A stretch of DNA of 64,000 bases, taken from assembly GCA_036346255.1 (NCBI GenBank), contig CM070619.1, positions 26,914,342-26,978,341 on the forward strand, given 5' to 3'. The DNA comes from Ampelocalamus luodianensis. Taxonomy: Eukaryota > Streptophyta > Magnoliopsida > Poales > Poaceae. A program made the position numbers and the translations under genes. This document shows positions 12,532 through 23,178 of this stretch, piece by piece. The first letter of the stretch is position 1. The number at the start of each line of letters is the position of its first letter. The notes beneath the pieces were generated by a model. It made no database searches. It was given only the letters and a program-made list of their open reading frames with translations, and was not told the DNA's origin.

Positions 12532-15500
12532 TGTAACAGCCCCAAATTAGGGTTTGTATTTTAAATATATAAAAGTATTAAAGATTAAAAACTTTTGGTT
12601 GTATCTCTTGATCATGCTCATGGTTTCCCAAAATCTTGTGCACAATTTTAAACTTTTGATGTTTTGTATTGAAGTTGTGTTGGAAATTTCAAACCTTTTA
12701 AACTTAAATTCCATTTCTATTTGAATTCCATGAAAATGTATGAATAAAAGTTTCCAAAAATAATTTATTCAAATACTATATTATTTATCTTAAATTATCA
12801 TTATTTTTACCAAATTTTTAGAAGTGATTTTGACTCCACCAAAATTCAAATCAAACCTCAAATGCAGCTTTGAAAATAATTTAATTTAACAAATTTTAAT
12901 ATAAAAATGTATAAAATTATTTTTCCTAAGTCTCTTGTGAACCTCAGAGCACCCACAAAAATTTTCATAATTTTCATAATTTTATTTCTATTTCAAGTGG
13001 CTAGGTCAAACTTGTTTATTTTTCACCAAACACTAAAACCTTAAAACCTAGCCGCAATCGCTCCTCCGATCTAAACCCTAGTCCGACCGACCTTTTTGCC
13101 ACTCGTTCCAATTTGCACCACCCCGCACCGCTTTGCCTCCTCTCACTTACCGTGGGCCCCGCTGCTGTGCCTCTTCCACGCCTTCCCACGCGCCCCGCCC
13201 GAGCGCCCGCCGCCGCCTCCGCCGATGTGCGCCACCGCATCGCCGCCGGTTTGGCCATCACCGCCGCGGCTCGCGCGCTTCACCTCGCCTCGCAACGACC
13301 GCTCTTGCCCATCTCTCGCCCGATCGACGCGCCGTGTTCCGCACGCCGCCTTACATCGCTATACCACCGCTTCTCTCTTCTCCGCCCCTTCTCTATACAA
13401 GCCGAGCACCGAGTGCCTAAGCTCCTCTCATTCACCTCTACACCTTTCCTCTCCATTTCCTCTTCTCCCGAGCTCCAAATTAAGCAAGCCCCGAATGCCA
13501 TTTTTGCCGCCGCGCCACCGCCTACCCCTCCCGCCACACCATTGAGCTCCAACCTCGGCCAACCACGCCATGCCGCTGGCCCCACATCACCAGAGGCGAA
13601 CCTCAATCAATTTCGGTTTTGGCCCACTAAGGAGCCGCGCATGGGCCTTCTTCTCCAACCACGGCCGAATCCGCCTCCACCGTCGCCGCCATTGATCTCG
13701 AGAGCCCAGCTCAATTCCTTTTTGTCGTGAGCATGCTTAGACCTTTCCTAACTCTCCTTATCACTCACTTTCTCTCGATCACCCTGTGTCGCCGCCATCG
13801 AGAAGCACCCCGCGCCGCCGCAGCTCTCCGTCGCCGCCCACTCCTGCTTCCCCGCCTTCTCCGACCACCCAGACCGCTCCAGTACCCCACTAGTGCTCAT
13901 GCTCCTCCATTTTGATCTCAATTCCACCCGAGCTCGCGCCACATTTCACCTCACAACCGGCCGCTCGCCACCGCCGCCACCGCGATCGCTTCTCCGGCCA
14001 CCCCGCGACCACCCATGGCTTCCTTGACACCTCGACAACCCATTTTGGCCTCGCACCACCTCGCTGCTCCACCGCCGCACCACCACAGCCCACTCCGCCA
14101 GAGCCCTCCCCTCGCCTCTCTGCTCTCTCTTTCACTCTCTATGACAGTGGGGCTCACTCCTTAAGCCCAATCTTGTGCTGCTAATCAACCTTGTGATGGT
14201 CCATTAGTTCACTCAATTGTTCTAACAAATGTGAAGTTGAGTTTGAAAGAAGTTTAGATATGAGTTCTCTGAAGTTTTTTTATCATATTGTTAGTAGTCA
14301 TGTTGTTGTCAGAAATGAAAGTCCTTTGTTAGAGGTGTAGTGCATTTGCTTATAGATTTTATTAGTACTTTCTAAATTCCTTCAGAAATAGTGTTTAGCA
14401 AATAAGATCTTGAGCTAGTGACTCTAGGTTTCAATTCTTGTTGGAATGGATATTCAGGGAAGTGATTAAGATGAACAAGTTGTATTGTCTGATCATGCTA
14501 GTCAATTTGTAGAGCTAATTCCATTGTTGGTTAGGAATCGTTTAACAATTGTTAGATCACTAATTAGCTAGTCGTTGTTCCTATAGCAAATTGTAGGTCT
14601 AAATGAACTTATAGCAGAATAGTTGCATAGAATAGTTAGTTAATTAAAATGTGATAATATGTCATGGATAATAGATGTGCACACAATCGCCATCAAAGTG
14701 TGTTGAAAGTTTAGATCATATAAGAGGATTGTTTGTAATCGTATGATTATCATGGAAAATGTGAGTTTGGAAAGATCAAGAATAAGAAACCCTAACTAAT
14801 TTAAATAACCTTCAATCAACTAATTTGTTGTTCCTAAATTCATGATCTATCTTCGTGTGTTTTTATTTGTTGGTTATCACATGCTCGTATTTATTCGCTG
14901 TTTTCCGCTGGCGCTTTTTATCGTTAGATGACGCTGATTATCGAGAGTGATCCTCTCAAAGAAGTCGAATATCTCAAACAAAGCAAAGGCAAGCGCTTTG
15001 ATCATATCCAGCTTCATTCTCATTATTTTCAAGTCTAATATTTTGTTTAACTTGTATGTATGCATGCTTTTGTGTCAAAGTAATTTTGTCGATTAGAGGT
15101 AGTTAATCCCATTGCATTGTTGCCCTCGAAAATTGTTCACCCCGCCACTACCTTAGGAATATTATTCTCACCGTGAATTAGAGCCGGTGAATGATTTAGA
15201 CCTTTTATTTGTCTTTACGATACGATGCTTAGCCATGCTTAGATACCGTAGAATTAAGTGTTATCGACCTAGTCGGTAACTTTGATCACACAAATTATTA
15301 TATCTTTATATTTCAGCCTCAGGCTATGATTACTTGTGAAAACTAAAACTAAAAACAAAATGATTTCGACGCGCACAATGGTAAGATGGTGTGATTTCTT
15401 GGGTGTGGATCGAATGGTGCCCGGTCAATTAAGGACCAACATCTTGTGAGTGAATTTTTATCCGTGCATTTCGTGCATAACTACACTAGAGTATATGGAC

Positions 15501-16551
15501 CTCTTGACCTAGTACTTTGGCGTGTATTGGCTCCGGTCGCAAGGTCGCAGAGGAATGGAGGTGGGAGCATGGTAGTTGTCCAAAAGCTTTATCCCGAGGG
15601 TAGTTGTCTTTTCGGCTTTTTCATGTAAGCGCATGGATTTCATCCATACGAAAGGCTCAGTAGTTAATACACAATATTGGAAAAAGTCTCGAGGACTTAG
15701 TCTGTGCCATGCATACCTTCTAAGTGCTTTGGCTTAAAGGCAAGTCTCAAGTGTGGGTACATGGTACACCCGCAGGTTAAAACTATTCGAATAGCCTCGC
15801 CCTAGGTGATGGACACGCTTGGGTAAGCTTTTCAAGAGTTAGACTACAACATTTTAATTAAAACTTGATGGGTTGGTATGAACTGCGCTTATACTATTGT
15901 TGTGATGGCCATTGGGTTGGTCATCTCCGTGGATGTCTTTTGTCACTACTTCATCAGACGCTGTTATTTCGCAAATAAAAATTGAATTGTTAAAATCGCC
16001 TTCAAAACTATTACATTATTGCAAAAGAAAACTTGCTTTTGCTAAAAGTAAGTCCAGAGCCCTCCACTTAAATAAAACTTGCATGTAGTTAAAATATAGT
16101 TCATACCCTTACACGTCAGTCTTTATGAGTACAAAAACAATTTTTGTACTCAGTTGCTTTGCTTAATGTTTTTGTTGCAGAGGAAGAAGGTGAGCCCTAG
16201 GGCTTTCCTTTTGTGAGATGTGCTGCGGGTTTGACGACTAGCTTGGCGGCCCGGTTGGTTGCCTTGTGGGTAAAGGCACACTAATTGGCTCTTTTATTTA
16301 TCGCCATCTTATGGCTTTTGCTTCCGCTGTGTAGTTTGTTATTTATCTTGTAAGTTCATTCTGTTGTATATTTTTGAAGTTTTGATATTGTAACCTCTTG
16401 TTGTATGGATTTGATACATGATTTTGTAACGGGGTGTGTATACTGCATTTCTGGGAAGTATACATATCCTGAGGCTTGGTTTATTTGAATTGTGATGCTA
16501 GGGTCAATGGAAGGCTAAGCATTACAAGTCGAATATATTGGGGTCCTCACA
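12532..16551 (+). mobile_element. solo LTR, Tekay/Del-type, with perfect TSD
   Basis: The block starts TGTAACAGCCCC and ends GGGGTCCTCACA, the same termini as the 6733-10807 LTR but on the plus strand and related rather than identical. It is 4020 bp long. No PBS, PPT or internal region adjoins either end. Five-base direct repeats AGTAT flank it at 12527-12531 and 16552-16556. This is the classic product of LTR-LTR recombination that removed a whole element. The GC-rich ORFs at 13016-14190 (up to 205 codons, Pro/Ala/Arg rich) have no domain and lie wholly inside the LTR. Confidence 0.93.
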
Positions 16552-16556
16552 AGTAT
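16552..16556. repeat. target site duplication AGTAT (right)
   Basis: This is the right-hand partner of 12527-12531, identical in all five bases. Confidence 0.9.
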
Positions 16557-17900
16557 AGCCCAGTTTCATACGGAGGAAGATATTCTGATGCTATTATTCT
16601 ACTTTCTTCACGTTTTGTAATGAGCAGGTATTCTGTACCATACTCTTCTTCAGTCTCTACGTGAAAACTGTTAGCGCAAATGTCCTTCAGAGTTCTAGTC
16701 GATTCTGGGTACAACAAGTCTTCTTCAATGACCAAAGTTGTGCCCATTGGGAGTATAATTATGGTCCTTCCTGAGCCTATTATACAAGTATCGCGCTCAC
16801 GATTGTCGAAGACTACAAAGATTCTTGCCGATCGACTAGAAAATTGCTTCTCTCAGATGGTATTCGCAGTCGCTACATGCTAAGCACACTTCCTCCAAAG
16901 GGCGCCACACACGTTCTAATATAATGTACATTATTAATATGTAGCAGAAAGCAAACAACATATAAATAAAATACTTCAGATATTAGAACGTAACTTGCTA
17001 TTATAAAGACGAAAAAATAAGCCTTGCAGGACTCATAATAAGAATTTAATGCTTTGCTCTCTTAGAGCTTGCAACCATTATTCAATAATTCAAAAATTCT
17101 GCTTCAATTACAAACTGCAAGTTTCTATAAAAGATCCAAGTGCATTGCGTGCACTAGATCAAATAGGCGAAGTATTCAGGAACTTCTGCCTAAATCGGCT
17201 CCATGCGCGAACTTCTCCTTCGCGCCGCCGCCGTGGGCCGCGATGTCCAAAGGAGGGATGATGGGGTCGCATCAATCGCTCACATTCATAAGTGCAAATA
17301 ATGGATGTGAATCCTCTGTGCCTCATGCTGCTCTTTGCCCTTCTTCTTAGACTGGAAAGCATCAATAACGTGCGATGCACGACCTTACCCTTCTTGCTCC
17401 TCTCATTCGTGAGAGGCTTCGTCACCTTGTAGCTGCTAGTAGTGGCTTCATGGCCAACTTTGCTACTAGGTGGCTGCAATATGTAGTTCATTCTTAGAAC
17501 ATCATCTTGAGCTTCCGCAACTTGCATAATGTCAATTAACTTGGCATACTTCATGTAGCCGTCTTGACGATAGTTGCGTGGGGATTACACCGCGTTCGGG
17601 TGAAAGGTAGAAAATCTTATCCATCTTCTGCTCATCCGTGATTACATTACCACAGAATTGAAGACTGATACAAATTTCATAAATACCTCGCCATTCGGGT
17701 CGGGCTTCTTCTAATCGCGTTTGTGATGCCAGTCATATTCATATTCAAGCAAAAAGTTCATAATATTACTGCTGGTAATTTGCGTAAGATGGTTGTAAAA
17801 TTCTCATAATACTCTTCGAACTCCTGGTTCGTGATCCCGTATTTTTCTATGCATTTTTCATGATTTACTGCTATTTCCAGTGATTAAAAGTAATATAAAC
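16552..17900 (-). pseudogene. copia gag and pre-integrase region (right piece)
   Basis: On the minus strand, 17554-17159 shows a copia Gag tail (YAKLIDIMQVAEAQDDVL, then a long basic stretch). The piece at 16747-16552 shows the post-Gag segment before the pre-integrase zinc domain, including ASEYLPPYETGLY. That peptide runs straight into the left piece across the TSD. Gag forms the particle that packages the RNA. The section between about 16760 and 17150 is AT-rich and broken, and the Gag N-terminal half (17560-17900) is seen only as fragments. Confidence 0.7.
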
Positions 17901-19427
17901 AATTACAAATAATCAAAACAGTAAATACAATAAATAAGTTGCATAACAATAGCAAAGTTAAATATGCTTCAAAGTAAAAAAATATGCAAAATTTGGATTC
18001 TAGAGGCCCTTTTCTGCTGGAAAAAATTTCGGCGAAAACTGCAAGTTTCAGTGGTTAACATGCAAAATATCAGTTCTGAGACATTTTGCGTGTAATTTCA
18101 GGACTTCCGAGGCCCTTTCTGCAAAAGTTTTATTTTTATTTCGCAAAACTTCACCAAAAATTTCAGAATTGCTGAGGGCCTTTTTGTAAAAAATCTGGAA
18201 TTTTCCACCGCCCCCTCCCTTTTTTTTTTCTTTCCGCTACCGGGCCTCCTTTTTCCAAATCCCACCGTGTTCGCCATTTTCGCCCAATCCCATGGCCGCC
18301 CGCCTCGTCTGCTTCAAGGGGAGCTAGGGTTTCTAGCTCTTTTCTAGTGGTGGCGCTGCTCGCGTGGGACCGGCGCCATTGGCGGCGCGCAGTGGCGCGC
18401 GCTGGGCCGCGGATGCGGCGCGGCAGACGCCCGGCCGGGCGGAGCGGCGCGGGTCGGTTGGAGTTACGCGGCCGGCGGCGCCGCTGCGCGCGCGGCGCGG
18501 GCCGGCGGCGCGCCGCCGCGGAGCGGGTGGCCGGCGCGCGGCGGGCCGGCGGAGCGGCGCGGCCGCCGGGGCGCTGATCGCGGCCGGCGGGAGCGAGGCT
18601 AGGGAGGCTGCGGCGCGCCGGCACGGAGGGAGGCCGCGGCGCGGGTTATGCGCCGCCGACTTCGCCCGAAGTCAGGCGCGGCGCCGCGCGCGCCGGTCGT
18701 CCGAGTGGGCGCGCGACGGCGCGAGGTGGCGCGCCTTGTTGTTGTTTTTTTCTTTCTATTTGCTTGCCGGCGCGCTGCTGGCGAGGCGACGGGCCGGCCG
18801 CTGGGGCGGGCGGGTGCGGCGCCATGGGTCACCGGCGCGCACCTCCATTCTCGCTTTTTCTCCCCTTCCTTCTTCTTTTCCTTTTGCTTGCTTTGATTGA
18901 GGGCCACCGATCAATCGCGCGGGTCGCCAGCCGCATCAGCGGGAGGCGCCATGGACGCTATGCGATGGCCCGCTTCAGCGCAAAGATGGAGGGGAGCCCG
19001 TGCAAGGGTGACGCCGACCGGTGGTGGTGTGGCTCCAAGTCGGCTCGCACGCGCATGTGGGCGGCGTGCAAATTTTTTTTTATACTGCTTAATGTTCATG
19101 TCTTGTACTGTTCGTCCGATGCAATTGTCGTTCATGCCATTACCGATCGTCTTGGCCGGCGACTTCAAGTCGGCTCGCGTAGATTAGAACAGATTTGCAA
19201 CTTTCAATCTACGGTACAATTGACATCCGCTCTTTCATGCAATCTATCGATCGACATTGTGCCAGCGACTCCATGTCGGCTCGCGACAGATTAGAGCAAA
19301 TTTGTACCGTAGAAAACCAATCTAGAAAGCAAATTTGCAGAATCGAATGCAATCTAGAAAAACGATTCAATCTATGTGTGTCGTTCATCGACGGTTACCT
19401 CTTCGATGCGAGGAGAGTCGATCATGC
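17900..19427 (-). other. copia leader region with very GC-rich block and short repeats
   Basis: No gene is recognised here. The region lies between Gag and the PBS of the minus-strand copia element. The part at about 18350-18830 is extremely GC- and CpG-rich, with long GGCGCGCC-like runs, and produces overlapping Ala/Arg ORFs in all frames with no domain. At 19150-19330 a motif GTCGGCTCGC plus AGATTAGA and ATTTGYA is present twice in direct order, with a third partial copy near 19037. Confidence 0.5.
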
Positions 19428-19436
19428 TGATAACGT
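19424..19436 (-). other. copia primer binding site
   Basis: On the minus strand the sequence directly inside the LTR reads CACGTTATCAGCATG. This is a known plant copia PBS type, distinct from the initiator-Met type used by the other elements here. Confidence 0.6.
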
Positions 19437-19706
19437 GTTGAGGAACCGTCGCTGGCAAGTCCAGTCCGAGTGATTACCTCATAGACAAGCGTAGAATCGT
19501 AAGAACAATGCATGAACAACAAGAACAGAATAAGAGATAGAACATAGAGATGTAGGGGGACTTCTTGCTTCTCTTTATTCCTTCATCCATCGATCAATCG
19601 TTTACAATGAATAGCACCCCCTATTTATAGGCTACGACCCTTCTAGGGTTTGGGATGAGGAGCCCACATTGGGCCAGGTCTACCGGCCTGGGCCCGGTTT
19701 CTTAAC
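19436..19706 (-). mobile_element. copia 5' LTR (~271 bp)
   Basis: The block begins TGTTGAGGAACC and ends GGTTTCTTAACA, so its ends form an imperfect inverted repeat, as copia LTRs do. It borders the PBS at its lower end. Short LTRs are usual for several plant copia lineages. It sits in the RNase H part of the gypsy fragment at 19707-21118, so the copia element inserted there. The 3' LTR is missing because the left part of the element is truncated. Confidence 0.75.
19621..19629 (-). promoter_or_regulatory. TATA box of the copia LTR promoter
   Basis: On the minus strand this reads TATAAATAG, a full plant TATA consensus, in the U3 side of the LTR. Transcription would start about 25-35 bases downstream, near 19595. 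Confidence 0.6.
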
Positions 19707-19711
19707 AGAGG

Positions 19712-21118
19712 TATCGTTGCCAATCACTGATCCAATAAAAATTTCAAACTGTAAGGATCTGTTCTGACCAAAAATGTATGAGCCCATAAGTATGGACGCC
19801 AATGCCTAGTCGCCTAAACCAATCCGATTAATTCTTGTTCATAGGCCACCAACTGTTGATGTCGAAGAGTCATAGGTCCACACTGCTCCAATTCTGTGCC
19901 GGAGGCATCACATTCCACATGAAATCTTGATGAAAGTCTGGCAATTGAAGAACCGGAGGAGATGACAAAGCAGTTTTTAAAAGTTCAAATGCACTGGAAG
20001 CTGCTGATGAGCACAAATTTTTTTATTTCTTCAGTAATTTAGTAAGAGGTGCGGCCAAAATGCCATAGTATTTGATAAATCGACGATAATACCCTGCCAA
20101 TCCAAGAAATCCGCTCAAAGCCTTCACTGATAGGAGAAGAGGCCAATCTTGCACTGCGAGTACCTTCTGTCTGTCCATAGCAACTCCAGAACTGGTAATC
20201 ACATGCCCCAAATATGCCACCGAGGACGTTCCAAACAAACACTTGGACCTCTTAAGAAAAAAATGGTGTTCCCGGAGTACCTAGAATACAGTGCGAAGAT
20301 GTAGCAAATGTTCTGACCAAGATGCGCTATATATGAGGATGTCATCAAAAAACACGAGCACAAAATGTCTCAGATATGCACTGGGGACGGTATTCATCAA
20401 TGCTTGAAATGTGGCCGGGGCATTTGTGAGCACAAACGGCATTACCAAAAACTCAAAGAGCCCCTGATGCGTTCTGAACGAAGTCTTCTCAATATCAGAT
20501 GGATGCATTCTGACCTGATGATACCTGGATTGTAAATCCAGTTTAGTGAAAAATTTTGCATTCTTGAGCTCATCCAAAAGTTCCTCAACTACTGAATTGG
20601 AAACTTATCGTTTATGGTTTTATCATTTAATGCTCAATAATCCACACAGAAACGCCATGAGCCTTCTTGTTTTTTTACCAACAGAACCGGGGCGGAGCAT
20701 GCTGAAGAACTCGGCCGAATAGTCCCCTTTAGCAGCATGTCCTGACATTGTTTTTCAAGTTCTTCCTTCTGTGCATGAGTGTTATGGTACGGTCTGACCG
20801 CAACTGGAGGCATGTCCGGCAAAAGATGGATGCGATGATCCAATGATCGTTGAGGAGGCAAGCCCTGAGGTTCCGTGAATAAGATGCTAAATTCCTCCAA
20901 TAACTCTGGTAATAAATCTGAGTTAGCTTGCTGCAAGACCATCAATGTGTGCCCTGATGATGCCATGCCATGCCAAGTAATTTGTCACTGTGATGCCAAA
21001 AAGAGAGAGTCAGCTGTCAGAAATCCCAGAGTATAGGACCCAATGTACTCAACCACTGTACACCGAATACCATATCAAAGCCTGCTAGTGGAATTGAATA
21101 ATAATCCAAGGAGTAAAT
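19712..21118 (-). pseudogene. gypsy PR-RT-RNase H fragment (Reina/CRM-like)
   Basis: Minus-strand order: the protease tail (LGPILWDF-like, about 21100-20970), the RT entry (ELEKQCQDMLLKGTIRPSSS and SWRFCVDY, in 20966-20634), the palm (FFTKLDLQSRYHQVRMH and FVLTNAPATFQALMN, 20577-20281) and a catalytic FFDDILIYS. The thumb (SGFLGLAGYYRRFIKYYG) is at 20238-20023, and the first part of RNase H lies at 20020-19715. The wording of the RT fits the Reina/CRM side of the chromoviruses. The 5' part is cut by the LTR at 21119 and the 3' part by the copia LTR at 19706. RT frames are longer here than elsewhere, and the catalytic box has F in place of the usual V or I. Confidence 0.85.
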
Positions 21119-23178
21119 GTAATACCCCGATAGTTTCTAAGGAAGAAAGTAAACAAAATAAGAAGTAAAGAGTTAAAAAGGGGTTTTTCTGTGAATTTCC
21201 GCCAACATGGGCCTTGGGCCTTGGCCCAGGAGGCCCTTTGGTGGCCGGCCAAGGGGGGGGAGCGCCTCCTCTCCTCCCCACAACCCTAGCCGCCTCCAAG
21301 CAGCTCTTCTCCTCTTTGCGCGCCCCCTCCTCCTCCCTTGAGTCACCACCCTCCTCTCCCCTAGGCATCATCCTCCCGTCCAACAAGATCCAAAGACTCT
21401 CCTCCATTGGTGGTGCCTCCGCCGCTATCCAAGATCGCGAAGAAGGGAGAAGCAGCGGGTGTGCTCGCCAAAGGTGAAAGGAAGGGATCGGGGAAGGAGG
21501 AGTTCTTCATGGGGTTTGATCAGCGACTTCTTGTGGGTCTTCAAGGGCAACGATTGAGTTCCTCGCTGGTTTGGTTGATTTAGACTGTAATTTGCCATGA
21601 TTAGGGATCGATGTCCCGCGCTTAATTTGCAATTCGCCCATTACTTGTGCGCTGCTGCTGTAGTTAGGATCCGAATTGGAGATTTCCATCTCCTAGAGAT
21701 ATTTATATAATGTTCTTAGCTTTCGGTAGCTGCTAAGAACACTTAATTCCGACTTACATTTCAAACGTTATGGTATAATCTTTCCGTTGTCCCAATTTCG
21801 ACATGAATAAACCGCTGTTGTCTTTTAATATATGATTAAGATAATGGCAGATTCAGGGTTTCCACCCAACTAGGTTGTTGTAGTATTTTTGTTAACCTTT
21901 CCAGAACGATAAAGAACACTCAATTTGGAGTTGTATAACAAAAGATATGATTATTTCTCTACTGCTATGTAGTTCTATCAAACAGATTCAATGTTTGACT
22001 TTCAGAGGATTATTGACGTAGGTTTTTTTTAGCCGAATTGGGAGATCCCACCAACTAGACTTTTGTGTAGGGTATTGTTATCTTTTCATAGGATCTGAGA
22101 GCACACCATTTCGAGTCTCAGATCATTAGTTATGATTTATTTTGTACTTGCTATCCAGATTGTAGTCCTGCTAGACTGTCGGTTTATTTGAGTAGATCGA
22201 CTTTGTGATCCTTGGGTTAGGATGTTGCGATTAGAAGTTTCAAGCGATGTCCTGTTCACGTGGTTCCTTATCCAATTATTTAATTTGTGTAGGAGGAGGA
22301 ATTTCGAGTGTAGCAGCTTCTGTCTTGCCTCATAATGTTTCGCTGAGCGGAAGGCAAGTACATTGTAATTCTTATTGTTGATGAATGCTTAGTGCTTGTA
22401 TTCAGACTGTTATTTCTATGACGCATGATTACATTCAATAATTCGTGTTCCTTTCATATCCGTTAATCCATGTTGAAAGAGAGGATATATTTCATTATTC
22501 ATATTTCATCCCATTCATTCATTTGTTCATATTCTTTCACAGAAGTGAAAATTAAAGACCCATTAATTCCAGTATGGGCACGTAAGACCCACCATTCCAA
22601 TGTGGGCAGATTTGGATCCCCGTATGAAACGTTCTTCATACGGGCCTTGGATCCCCGCATTTTGTTAAATGCGGGCCTTAGTGAACACCGATGGGTGTGT
22701 CACTAGCTATACCTGTATAAGCAGAAGTGTAGTTAATTCATTCCATTCATTTATATGTTCCTTTCTGTTCTATGTTCATATCCTTAATGATACTGTATTG
22801 TTCATATTCAGTGGAGTTCCAATTATTCTTTGTACTTGCTAGTCTTGAACTCATTCTTGCCTTTGTTTGTTTGTTCTAGGTGATCGCTGTTGATGGCATT
22901 CACGGGAGGGAGTAGACACACATAATTCATTCACTTCACAATATTCAAGTTTCAAAAATATGATTTTATTCTTATCTTTCATTCGTTAAGTAATGAATTA
23001 TAATAAATAGAGGTTGATGATTGATGATATCTTTCTCTATGTTATGGTTGATTAAATAACTGCTTGTGATCCTTGATTACTCCTTTGATATAATTAACTT
23101 AGTGGATTCAGTAGACTTGAATAGTTGAAGTTTGTTGTAACATCTTAATTCTCAACTTGTGTTTCAAATGTAAGAAAA
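21119..23178 (+). mobile_element. truncated gypsy LTR, related to the 40191/47418/55970 LTR family
   Basis: It begins TGTAATACCCCG on the plus strand. It shares structure with the minus-strand LTRs at 40191-42498: the GGGCCTTGGGCC block, an ACCCTAGCCGCC segment, a CCACCCAACTAGGTTG block and a run of hairpins before the 3' part. The end (…GTGTTACA expected) is missing because the sequence switches at 23178 to the next LTR. The 110-codon and 87-codon ORFs at 21075-21477 fall inside the LTR and are not genes. Confidence 0.7.
22588..22703 (+). repeat. array of consecutive short hairpins in the LTR
   Basis: Inverted repeats follow one another: CCCAC(C)ATT / AATGTGGG (22588-22606), CCCGTATGAA / TTCATACGGG (22619-22644, perfect 10 bp stem) and CCCGCATTT / AAATGCGGG (22654-22675, perfect 9 bp stem). 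A fourth, imperfect stem around CACC / GGTG lies near 22686-22700. Stems differ in sequence but keep a common size and spacing. Confidence 0.75.

Noticed and set aside
13016..14190. 205- and 149-codon Pro/Ala/Arg-rich ORFs
   Set aside because: Wholly inside a solo LTR with perfect TSD; composition explains the lack of stops.
18163..19294. ORFs of 178, 176 and 153 codons
   Set aside because: They result from the very GC-rich block; all frames are open and no domain is seen.
21075..21477. 110- and 87-codon ORFs
   Set aside because: They cross the border between gypsy protease and LTR, so they cannot be one gene.
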